Source of the DNA: Pseudeuparius sepicola
Lineage: Eukaryota > Arthropoda > Insecta > Coleoptera > Anthribidae
NCBI GenBank assembly: GCA_963920635.1
Contig: OY987300.1
Coordinates: 61,914,915-61,978,914, forward strand
DNA: 64,000 nucleotides
Direction: 5' to 3'
A program made the translations under genes and the position numbers. The notes under the pieces were generated by a model that was given only the letters and a program-made list of their open reading frames with translations, was not told where the DNA came from and searched no databases. Positions 36,095-47,200 of this stretch are shown here, piece by piece. Within the stretch, counting starts at the first letter, position 1, and each line of letters begins with the position of its first letter.

Positions 36095-36312
36095 ACCTAT
36101 GTATGTATGTCTTATCAGTAACAACACTGATCACTTCTTAGATATAAGGATATAAGTGAAAATAAAAGTTAGTAGGTACCATTGGGTAAAAGAATATATA
36201 TTTTAATTAAATATAATATTATACTCAATGGTATTACTTATATTATAATATATATATAAGAAAAGGTGATAATGGGCAAACACTCAAAGTTAACAAAAAG
36301 AAAAAACTAGTA

Positions 36313-36357
36313 ACCGCATACACGTGTTTCATGCTATTTGGCAATCATCAGTACGGT
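36313..36357 (-). ncRNA. Hammerhead ribozyme, type I, copy 1
   Basis: Minus strand, 5' to 3'. Stem I strand ACCGTA, core CTGATGA, stem-loop II TTGC-CAAATA-GCAT, core GAA, a very short stem III from the self-complementary ACACGTGT, cleavage-site A, then the partner strand TGCGGT. The CAAATA loop and CTGATGA/GAAAC order match the schistosome, cave-cricket and retrozyme hammerheads. Cleavage is predicted after GTA, between 36319 and 36318. The base pair next to the core in stem II is a T-T mismatch; the three pairs above it are intact. The tiny stem III suggests activity mainly in dimeric or multimeric RNA. Confidence 0.88.
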
Positions 36358-36638
36358 GTAACATTAACCAAATCAAAAGATAGGCATGATTTGGGAAGCA
36401 ACAAATGAAGTCCAGGCAGGAGCCAACAGCACATTTGCAGCTTCAGTCAGCACATCCCCTATTTTGGGGCTTGTACTAACATCGCCACGGAGGCTGCTAA
36501 AGCGACCTGCGTGGAAATCTTTATAACCCAAGATACAATGACAATAAGGATGTAAGATTAGCGAGTGTAAATGTAACAATTACAAGAAAAGGTGATAATG
36601 GGCAAACACTCAAAGTTAACAAAAAGAAAAAACTAGTA

Positions 36639-36683
36639 ACCGCATACACGTGTTTCATGCTATTTGGCAATCATCAGTACGGT
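36639..36683 (-). ncRNA. Hammerhead ribozyme, copy 2
   Basis: Identical over all 45 nt to the copy 326 bp to the left, on the minus strand. Predicted cleavage is between 36645 and 36644. Two ribozymes in direct repeat would release a 326-nt monomer from a transcript of this array. Confidence 0.88.
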
Positions 36684-37070
36684 GTAACATTAACAAAATC
36701 AAAAGATAGGCATGATTTGGGAAGCAACAAATGAAGTCCAGGCAGGAGCCAACAGCACATTTGCAGCTTCAGTCAGCACATCCCCTATTTTGGGGCTTGT
36801 ACTAACATCGCCACGGAGGCTGCTAAAGCGACCTGCGTGGAAATCTTCATAACCCAAGATACAATGACAATAAGGATGTAAGATTAGCGAGTGTAAATGT
36901 AACAATTACAAGAAAAGGTGATAATGGGCAAACACTCAAAGTTAACAAAAAGAAAAAACTAGTATAACCGCATACTGCTGACTGAAGCTGCAAATGTGCT
37001 GTTGGCTCCTGCCTGGACTTCATTTGTTGCTTCCCAAATCATGCCTATCTTTTGATTTGGTTAATGTTAC

Positions 37071-37115
37071 ACCGTACTGATGATTGCCAAATAGCATGAA
37101 ACACGTGTATGCGGT
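37071..37115 (+). ncRNA. Hammerhead ribozyme, copy 3
   Basis: Same 45-nt sequence on the plus strand: ACCGTA, CTGATGA, stem-loop II with CAAATA, GAA, ACACGTGT, A, TGCGGT. Predicted cleavage is after 37109. All core residues are present. Confidence 0.88.
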
Positions 37116-37396
37116 TACTAGTTTTTTCTTTTTGTTAACTTTGAGTGTTTGCCCATTATCACCTTTTCTTGTAATTGTTACATTTACACTCGCTAATCTT
37201 ACATCCTTATTGTCATTGTATCTTGGGTTATGAAGATTTCCACGCAGGTCGCTTTAGCAGCCTCCGTGGCGATGTTAGTACAAGCCCCAAAATAGGGGAT
37301 GTGCTGACTGAAGCTGCAAATGTGCTGTTGGCTCCTGCCTGGACTTCATTTGTTGCTTCCCAAATCATGCCTATCTTTTGATTTGGTTAATGTTAC

Positions 37397-37441
37397 ACCG
37401 TACTGATGATTGCCAAATAGCATGAAACACGTGTATGCGGT
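37397..37441 (+). ncRNA. Hammerhead ribozyme, copy 4
   Basis: Identical to copies 1-3, with predicted cleavage after 37435. Together with copy 3 it brackets one complete monomer. Confidence 0.88.
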
Positions 37442-37789
37442 TACTAGTTTTTTCTTTTTGTTAACTTTGAGTGTTTGCCCATTATCACCTTTTCTTGTAA
37501 TTGTTACATTTACACTCGCTAATCTTACATCCTTATATATATATATATATATTTATATATACAATTTTTGCGACACTGCTTCAATTACCATATTCTTTCA
37601 AAGGGCCACATTCAACGCCACCTTAGGTGTTGCCACATTAGATATTGCCTTTTTCTGTGACCATATAGTGTCGATAGTTAAACTGAAATTTGTTTAAAAG
37701 TGGGGCTATAAATATTATTGTTTTTAAGGTGCTAATTTTTTCGAAATTTTAAGGACAAATTCAGTTTAAAAAATTACGTCATGTTGTAT

Positions 37790-37858
37790 TTTTTCCCTTT
37801 TTTTTCAATGGGGCAACGCACTGCCTGCCTGCCCCCATCCCCTGGCTACGGCCCTGTA
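37790..37858. mobile_element. Isolated right end of a hAT-like element
   Basis: The sequence ends ccctggctacggccctg, which resembles the inverted-repeat tip of many insect hAT elements. No mirrored left tip or 8-bp duplication was found in the neighbouring DNA. Confidence 0.35.
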
Positions 37859-37859
37859 A

Positions 37860-38250
37860 CATCTACTTGAACAGATAATGTTCAAGTGCATCGAATCGAA
37901 AACGCTTTGACCTAACATCGGTATTTTGTGGGGTGTCTGAACCTCGAATTTCTATCAAACGTCAAAAAGTCAAAATTAAATCGAAATCTCAGCTCGGTCC
38001 TCGGTTCTGATTTCCAGGATTACCAAAGCTGTTCCTCTTTTGATCTATTTTCTATTTACATACGAGTATTTCTTGATCTACGCTCTTATAATTTCTATTT
38101 CTAAATTTTGGTGTTTACATTTCGTATCGCTTTGTGTAAATTATGGAGACTAATTAAAATCGAAACCAATGTATTCTTGTGGGTCTTTGTGTCAGCCTAC
38201 AATGAATTATAATTTGCGTTCATAATTTAAAAAAGTGTAGTAGAATTTAA
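37860..38250 (+). promoter_or_regulatory. Upstream/5' leader region of phtf
   Basis: No repeat was recognised and the sequence is less repetitive than its surroundings. It presumably holds the promoter and 5' UTR, since coding begins at 38251. No TATA box is obvious. Confidence 0.3.
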
Positions 38251-38276
38251 ATGGGGATTGAAGATTTGTTTGTATG
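38251..38276 (+). CDS. phtf: phtf exon 1 (start)
   Basis: ATGGGGATTGAAG opens MGIEDLFV plus two bases of a Trp codon, completed by the first base of exon 2. The donor is GTAAAT. It was chosen because it gives W-YQQK across the junction, as in the family, with a 61-bp intron. Upstream in-frame sequence has no better ATG in view. Confidence 0.75.
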
Positions 38277-41200
38277 GTAAATATGTATGATACCTATTCC
38301 ATTGGACATTTTTTGTCAACACATTCTTAAATTACAGGTATCAACAAAAAATTGGAACATACGATAAGCAGCAATGGGAAACAAAAATAGAGCAAAGAGA
38401 ACAAAGAATCTATGGATTAACTCATGTACAGTTAAGAAGTACAAAACTGAACCCAGACCTGATAGATCTGGATTTAGTTAGAGGTAATTTACCAAATATA
38501 TACCTAATTAGAACTAGTTAAGTACCATGTTAATTCTACGTTAATTGAATAAAATACTTTCCAATAGAGATTGTACGGGATATTAAAGAAAAAAACAGTT
38601 TGATTAATTATTATTTCAAACTAGGTACAGTACAGTTCTGATGCAAGTCCAAGTCGCCAGTAACATAGGCATGATCACTATGGGATCGTTCAGATTGGCA
38701 TTATATGTTTGAATTATGGAGCATTGTTCGAATTATCAAATTATAGGTACATATTTTTATCATACGCTGCCTCCCACATGAAGAGGATACTTTAGAAATA
38801 TAATTAATTCCCAAAATGTCCTCGTAGTTCATACTTACAGCGTTGACTGACATATTATTATTAACGTAGTTGTTTTGGGAGATGTGAACATAAACCTATT
38901 AAGTACAAATAACATCCTATCTCAGTGCTTTGAGGCGTATGGTTTTAATCAACTTGTGCAATTCCCAACTCGTGTTACCCCTACTTCATCCACTTTGTTA
39001 GACCCCATCTTCTCCACTTTTCCGGAAATCTTTGACGAATGTTTAGTTCTGGATGCAAAAGGTATATCTGATCACAAAGTTGTATCCGTCGAGCTGAAGT
39101 TGCCTTCCCCTGAATGTAAACAAAAATTTGTTACATTTAGGGATTTCTCCGGCTTCGAGGAGGAGGCGTTTCTCTCTGATCTGGGTGTGGGGCATCTGTA
39201 CACTGTCATCCGTATACCCAATATTAATGACAAAGTGCGTTACTTAAATGAATGTATCCTTGGTGCTTTTGACGTACATGCACCTCTAAAAACAGTCAGA
39301 GTTAGTAGGAAACCAGCACCTTGGCTCACTTATCCTCTTCAGCTGATTCTAAAGGAAAAGAAGATGGCCTTCGCCAAATACAAAAAGAGCAGAACTCAGG
39401 CCAATTTTGCTCAATTCAAGTCCTTGAGAAACTTTGCTTTGCAGTCGGTTCGTCAAGCAAAAGCCGCCTACCTAACTCACCTGGAACAACAAAAGAACTC
39501 TAGGTTGTTGTGGCGTGAGCTTTCCCGCATGAAAATTACTCCGTCTTCGTCTTCCAAATCAAATCTTCCTAGTAATTTTTCTGATCCCTTTGCTATAAAT
39601 AACTACTTCATGTCTGTTTATAATCCAGGTGATGTTCCTTACGAAAAGCTTGAATTCTACAACGCAAACCGCTTTTGTGATAAAAACTTTTCCTTTCGCT
39701 TAATTGACTCCTGTGAAATAGTGCAGGTGATTAACAAAATAAAAAGCAATTCCAAAGGAGTTGATGGGATTAGTTTAAAAATGTTAAAAACTACCTTGCC
39801 GGTTACGCTTCCTTACATCACCCATATCGTGAACAGCTGCCTAGAGCAAGGGTACTTTCCCGACTTATGGAAGCAAGCCATAGTTGTTCCTATACCTAAA
39901 ACAACTCATCCAACGGTATTTTCTGAGTTAAGACCCATTAGTCTCCTACCCCTGCTGTCCAAAATAATTGAAAAGGTTGTGCAAACTCAAATTCTAAATT
40001 ATGTAGAGTCAAGTGGAGTACTTCCGAATTGTCAATCTGGCTTTCGGAAAAATTTCAGGATCACCTCGGCCTTACTAAACCTCACGGATAATATTTTTCG
40101 GGACCTTGATAATAAAATGGCAGTTGCCTTGGTATCCATCGACTACTCTAAAGCTTTCGACAAAATTAATCACCACCTTTTGCTAACTAAACTGAAGTAT
40201 TTCGGCTTTGATTCTACGGCTGTTGAATTATTTTCTAACTATTTAATAAATAGGTCCCAATTTGTCCAGCAATGCAAATCGGATTCCCAAATAATTACAT
40301 CCGGAGTGCCACAAGGCTCTGTCCTAGGGCCACTACTGTTTCTGATATACACCGCCGATCTGCCTTCATGTGTTCAACATTCCAGAATCCAGTCGTTCGC
40401 GGATGACACCCAGGTAGTTTATTCTTTTAATGCCGATTCAGTCCAGCAGGGGGTCACCGATCTTGGTAGCGATCTAAACGATCTCTACATGTTCTCGCTA
40501 GACCATAATCTAGAAATAAACCCATCTAAATCAAGTCTTACCCTATTTTGCGGTAACCACATCAGAGAATATGTCAAGTCTCGTTTTGTCATTAGCATAG
40601 GCAATCAGGTTTTGCAATTTACTGACAGTGCTAAGATCTTGGGTGTTGTTATTGACGAGAAACTTAGATTTTTGAAACACGCAAATTCTTTAACACAGAG
40701 GGTATTTACTAGACTGAGATCCCTGTATTTAAATAGACATATTCTTAACCATAGTTTACGAAAAAAGCTGTGTGAAGCGTTGGTTTTATCCGTATTCAGC
40801 TACTGTGATATTCTTTTCTTTCCATGCCTGCATGCACGTACCAAAAATCGGCTACAAGTAGCTCAAAATAGTTGTATTAGATTTGTCTGTGGGCTACGCA
40901 AATTCGACCACGTCTCTGCTGCTTTCTGTCAGTTGAAATGGCTCAAATTGGATAGGCTTGTTAAGTACCACTATCTAGTTTTTACGCATAAGTTAATGCT
41001 TCTTTGCAAACCGGAATACTTAAGAGAGAAGTTATTTACACGCAATGCAATCCACCGCATAAATATTAGAAATACGCATCATCTCACCATTCCTCACCAT
41101 AGTTCATCAAAGTTCAAATGTTCAAATTACTCATTGAACAAGTTTAAGAATCAGGTTAGGACTGATCTTTTAACTTCCTAATTCTCATTTTCATTGTTTT

Positions 41201-44200
41201 TCTTCCCTTTTCAATTATTCAACTTACCTTTTAATATCACCTTGCAATGTATTCCTCCTTTCTTTTCTTTTCCTACATAATAACATAATAAACATCGTTC
41301 GTGTCGGCTCAGTGGTTAAGTGGTAGAATAGCGATGCTAAACTTCGCCACTGAAGCCCCCCTCTTTGCGAATAAGAAATAAATAGATGTATATCTGTTTA
41401 TCTGCATATATGTATACATTATACATTATTCATGTGTATATGTGTGATATATAAATAAAGACGAATTTATTATTATTATTATTATTGTTATTATTATTAT
41501 TAAAGACTGCTCACGTTTCATGTTTGACAGTTCTCTGGCTCACCATGCGCTTCCCAGAGACAAAATACAATGCAAAATACATTGTTGACCATAGGCGCCA
41601 TCTACTTTTCAGAAGATGAAGCTATAGCTGTGAGAAGTCTTATTAATATGTCAGTCAGCGCTTACAGTTTCATAACTGTTGTTGCCGGCATAAATTATGA
41701 TTTAGGTACTTTGATTATGATATGTACTTACTTTGAGGCTGAGACACCAGGTTAGAAGCCATGATGGAAAATTCTCAAGAATGCAAAATCGGAGAATATT
41801 CCTGAGAATATTCTCAGTTTAAAGAATTTTCTGAGAATATAGGTACCTTTTAAATGTGTACGTGTGTAAGGATAAAATAAGTAGGTATATCGGTAAGGGG
41901 TATTAATTAAGCATCGTTAAATTATGACGACACCCCATAAACATATTTTTTATACATGTATATAAACAAAAACTACAGTTTGTTCAGCGAATGTTCGGCC
42001 CTACGTCACAACTCCCGTCCTTGTCTGACTCGTGAATATACGACCGATATCCATCGTATATTCAGGAGTAAGACAAGGACGGGAGTTGTGACGTAGGGCC
42101 GAACATTCGCTGAACAAACTGTACAGAAGAAAACAAACACAAAATTAAAATTTCAAAGCTACAAGCAAAATCGAAATCCAAACTTTATTGGATAATATTT
42201 CACACAGTGCTCACCGATGGCAACTTGAATGTGAACATTTTGGTAAAAAAATGTTTATTTATTTTGCCGCCTTTTTGTCAGCTGCAATGTATAAAATTTG
42301 CGAGATGTGGCTCATTTAAAATACAATGTCAACCTGGCGAATAAGTTGTAGTGTGATTCTATGGCTGTATTTTTTGGTAAAAGTACCAATATTTAAAATG
42401 TTATAGATTTAAATAAAATAAGTATAGTTTTCTCTCTCACATATCCATAAATTGTAAACATATGCTCTCCTTTTCTGTCCCTTTGCCAGCATGATACTGT
42501 GACATAACAAGATAAGCTCTCGCATATTTTGATGTTTCGGATATACGTCATTGTGTGATAAAAATCCTTCAAATTTAGTTGAAATTCCATTCAAAGATGG
42601 TTTTTGTGAGTTTTAGGCTCAAAACACATAATTCTTAATATGGTTTGATGATAAATTATTATGGGCTGTTCCATTACATATTATACAGGGAGACCGGCGG
42701 GTGACCTATTCCCATTTTTGAATGAATAGTACAACTTAAATTTTTTCATCAAAAATTTATTCAAAAATGTTTGCTTGAACGTATGCCATTTGTGTTACGT
42801 AGTAAAAATAACATCTTCTGTAATGCAATTTTCTAGTCTGTTGGTAAAGCTGGCCTACACGCGTTCCAGTGTTCCTGCTGCACTTCTTTCCGAAGAGCTG
42901 TTTTCACATCTTGTAATGAACGAGGTTTTTCAGCATACACACTCTCTCCTTTAGGTAGCCCCACAAAAAAAAGAGCAGCTCCATGCTAACCGACATTGAA
43001 ATTACGGAAAAATGCCCGCTGAGCTGCAACCACTGAGTCAGCGTTCCGTGTATACGCATTGTGCATGAACATATAGTGTCGCACTGATTGCTCTCCCACC
43101 CCCTCACGACGTTCCTCCGCCGAATACTGTCCCATTCAAAATGGGTATGGTCCTGGCGGTCACCCTGTAGAAAAGGCACAAATGTCTGCTATTTCATTAT
43201 CGCCTCTCACATCGACCATCAGCTGGCCCTGTGCGTCAGCGATGCTTTCAAGAAGGAAAAAAAGGAGCATGTATGGCAGTCCGGAGGCTCGGTTTAAATA
43301 TAACGCGAAAAGTGTTGGGAAGTTTGATTATCGACATACATTTTGTCACACGATGACAGCATGCACGAATCAGTTCAAAATTTGTTCCACATGTGATGGA
43401 AATAATCGAGATGTAATAATAGATTTAGTCGATTATTCAAGGATCTCGAGATAATAGATATGTCTTTAAAAAAGAATAGTACTAATACATAATGTCAATT
43501 TTTTACTTTTTTTTACACCCTTTGCGATAAACGCACAAAAATAATATTTTTAGATAGCTTGAACCTTAAACTAGAAAAAAGACACTCTTAGTCTTAGTTG
43601 ATATTGATAAAATGAACTGTTTTCGAAAAAAATATATTTTTTTATTACATTGGTAAAGAGACTTTAACTGATGAAATTTACATCCTTTCTGTTCCTATTT
43701 AAAAAAATGCTGTTGTTGCTATGGTTGTTTTTCTGACATGTGCCAATTTATCAATCTTCAATAATTAGTAGAGCTAGGGAATTCATAACATTAGATGGAA
43801 CTCATGTTGAACCGACATGTAATAAAAATCGTATTAAACAAAAATAGTTTTTTCTCGTAAACAGTTCATTTTATCGATATCAACCAATAGTACATTTTTT
43901 TAGTTTATGGTTCAAGCTATGTAAAAATATTATTATTGTGTCTTTATCGTGAAGGGTGTAAAAAAAATTGACATTATTGTGCTAGAGCTAGTCCATCCCT
44001 GGAAGATCAAATAAGCCAGAATTGTTTTCATGGGCCCTTTTTAAGGAGTCTTATCTATTGTCCATCGAATTAAAAAATAGTTAAAATACAAAATATTTTA
44101 AAAGTTATTTAAAAAAATCGTGCAGAGTTCTGACCTTTACTCCTACTTTGTGCTGCATTGTTTATGATAACAGACAGAGACAACAGACCACGAACCGGGC

Positions 44201-47200
44201 ACTATTGATAAATGTATCGGAAATGTCTTTATACAGATGTGTTAAATGTGGTGTTGTATAATTGACAACCTTGTCATCAATGCTGATCGAAGTATGGATT
44301 TACGAAAATGCATTCCAAGCATTCCTGCGGAGGGTGCAGTTAAATTGCGCAAGCTGTACATTTTAACAATGAAAATTGGTACAGATCCTAGACAAATAGA
44401 CGGAGCAATTCATTTATAAATTAACAAATATTTACACGGCAACATTATTATGGGGTGAGAGGCAAGGTTAATAGGTTTTTTTTACACTTAAAAAGGAACT
44501 TTTAAGCCCGAAAAGGTCAAACCGATCTGTAAGCGTCAATAGTAAAATACGTCTAAACTTTAAGAGCTGTAGCGACACCGTTCAAATTTATAAATGAATA
44601 GGTTGGGTGTTTGAACAAAGCATGACCTGATAGGGTAGAAGTTGTGGGTTCGCCTCGACACCAATAAAACCCAATGAATTTGACTACACGTCCACTAGAA
44701 TTTCTATTTTACACATAATTTTTTGTAATTAAATGACATAAAACGTCCGGGTTTTGCAACAGGAACCATGATTATTATTTTCCTATCAATGGCAACATTG
44801 TTATAGATTACCTATAATACCTATAATAGGTATCCAGTGATGTTGGCATGCTAACAAATTGTAAACAAATCCGTCTATTGTTTTTTTATATGTCTATGGT
44901 ACAAATAGGTTTTGAATGATCCTTAGTTACGGACCAAAAATAAAGTTACCCATTTTGTTGAATATGCATTTTGAAATACAGAACGAAAAAAAAGTTATAA
45001 CAATTTTTCAACAAGTAAAGATTTTAAAAGTTCGCTAGGCCTTAACATGGACACAGTGTATGATGAAATTTAAAAAAAAAGATTAGAAAAACTTGGCCAG
45101 AAATAAAAATTATATCCACATGTAAAATTTTAGCCAATGGGCTAGTTTTGTGCATTTTTGTACCTACATTTCTGATACAAAAAAGTGTCTGATTGATAAT
45201 GATTTCATTCCCAAGCACATTTGGTTCAAGTATTCTTGGTCCACTTATTCAGAGTCCTACTAAATTTAATTTTATTCATTGTTTGTTCGATATGAAGAAG
45301 CAGTGTAGTAGCTATAATAATGTGAGTAATATGTCTGTTGTTTCATGGTTATTCAAAGTTATCGGAATCCCTAGATACTATTATTTACATTTGTTTTGCT
45401 GCCATAAAGAGGTCACAGTCAAATACCTGATAGTACAGAACATAGCGGGGTTGCCAGTGGAACATCATTTTATCCAAAAATGATACTTTATAGCTTATAA
45501 TATGATGTTGTAAAGACTTTTGTTATAATTTCCACCATTACACATACTTATTGTTGATAAGTTTGTCTAATTCAAAATTAAAATATTCATCAAAACCAAT
45601 TATATTGTCCTTTTGTAAAATCGGATTTGTGCCGACATCTGGCACCGCTGCAATGGATACATCCTACAATTTAATTAATTAATTATTATTCTCCTCGAGC
45701 TGAATTCCATGTGCGCTGCCGATCAGTGTTTTTATTGTAATGAGTACGAGAGAGACAAAATTCAGTCATATCGTCTGCAAAATAAAACATACTTTATGAA
45801 TGAATCCTAGGGTCTAGGGGTTCTGATGACTTTGTGCTTATCACATTTTCAACTTTTTTCAAGCAAATAAAATCAATATGATTTAAGTAATCTCTTTACC
45901 TACTTCTTTTCAGGATCCTCATTCACAAAACCAAAGCCTCAGCATGGTTTTTTAAAAGTCGCAAGGCTTGCGACTCTTCGCTGTATACTTGTACCATTTT
46001 ATGGAAAATGGTGGATTCAGCAAACTTCAAAGAAAGTCTTTTCATTGAGTTTAATTTTATATTTGACACTTATTGTTAATATTGCCATATACATTAATTA
46101 TGTACCGAAATCAAACTCAGATTCTGAGGTAATAGACATCCCGAAACAAAATTTTTGCCAACTATCCTTATCCCAAAATATTTTAGGGACTATCGTGGAT
46201 GGAAATTATGATTCCATTTATAATGATGTGGGTGTTGAGTTTCATACACTCACAAATAGTAGCAACAAGTCCATTGTTGGATGACAAAAAGAAAAATGAG
46301 GTGAAATCTAGACAATATAGCAAGCGAAGGCGTAGTAACATTAGACAGCACCGATCTAGACTAGATAAAATCAAGGACAGTAAGAAGATACAGAAGAAAC
46401 TGAAGTTCAATGATATTATATGCGTAGATAATAACCCAAGTACCTCCAATAAAATTAGGTCAGTTTTATAACAATATCTAATGGCTTTAAGAGCTCTTCG
46501 ATTTCGAATCTTTTTTTTTTTGAGATAGTCCCATAGATGCTCTCTAGGATTCATGTCAAGACTGATAGGTGGCCACTGTAATAAAGTCGTTTAGGTAGAA
46601 AATAACCTGTCTAGCCACATTGAGACGAGCGTTGTCCTGCATGATTAAATAATTAGGTCCAAGAAACGGAGCAAAAGGCATTGCATGTTCGTCAATAATG
46701 TTGCCTAAGTAATATTGGGCATTTATAGACCTTGTACGTATAGGGACCAACTCCATACGAGCATCGAAGCAAATTCCCCCCCCCCCCCCCCCCAACCCAA
46801 GCAGCATTAAAGTTGAGGTAACTGAGATGGGAACTTTCAATAAGTAGTTATTACGTAATTACTACTTAAAAATCGACTTATTAGTTTTTATTACTTATAT
46901 TGAGAAAGTATGAGTAATTACGTAGTAATTATTACTACAAGTTGGAACTTTATGGTTTCAGTACTTCTAAGTAGTTTTTGAAGTATCTGGAACGGAATTT
47001 TACTGTGCAAAATTACGTTAAAGTCACGTTAACTCTAAAGTTATATTCAATGGTCGCAATTACTTTGTTGTGTTACTTGTTTATCACTTTAAAGTTTTTA
47101 TTACTTTATGGTAACGGTGAAAGTAACTTCTACATCTTAGCGACTTTAGAAATACCTCCAAAGTTACGGAACTATATAGTCATATTTAAAGTGGAATTGA

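Larger units (their letters stand above)
36258..36975 (-). repeat. Retrozyme-like tandem array, minus orientation (about 2.2 units of 326 bp)
   Basis: Two full 326-bp units and a partial third, nearly identical. Each full unit carries a 45-nt hammerhead ribozyme on the minus strand. The monomers are non-coding: the 68-aa frames at 36373-36579 and 36699-36905 merely repeat with the unit. Tandem, ribozyme-bearing monomers of about 170-400 bp without ORFs are the hallmark of animal retrozymes (published family). On the minus strand the array starts 3 nt upstream of the ribozyme cleavage site, and its other end abuts a (TA)n tract. Confidence 0.85.
36976..37536 (+). repeat. Retrozyme-like tandem array, plus orientation (about 1.7 units)
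   Basis: Same 326-bp unit as the neighbouring array but inverted, giving a head-to-head arrangement with no spacer at 36975/36976. It begins inside a unit at tgctgactgaagctgc and ends in (TA)n after catccttat. It contains two ribozymes on the plus strand, 326 bp apart, and one repeated 68-aa frame that is not a gene. Confidence 0.85.
38841..41660. mobile_element. MITE (CGTTGACTGAC tips, 7-bp TSD) split by a LINE
   Basis: The left piece 38841-38863 and the right piece from about 41497 to 41660 are the two parts of one MITE of the family at 51558-51738 (here in the opposite orientation). Its tips are CGTTGACTGAC and GTCAGTCAGCG, and the flanks are the 7-bp duplication CTTACAG (38834-38840, 41661-41667). 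A non-LTR element sits in the ATT-rich subterminal part. It lies in the phtf intron between exons 2 and 3. Confidence 0.85.

Noticed and set aside
36373..37381. Three identical 68-aa open frames (MLHLHSLILHPY...)
   Set aside because: They recur only because the 326-bp retrozyme unit is repeated and inverted; there is no start context, domain or splice evidence.
41570..41755. 61-aa frame after the LINE
   Set aside because: Lies in the MITE and its flank, with no protein similarity.
45193..45483. 96-aa frame in the phtf intron
   Set aside because: No recognisable domain; the residue pattern is typical of AT-rich random frames.
46183..46554. 123-aa minus-strand frame
   Set aside because: Overlaps phtf exon 4 in antisense. 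Its first residues are the Tc1 relic and the rest shows no homology.
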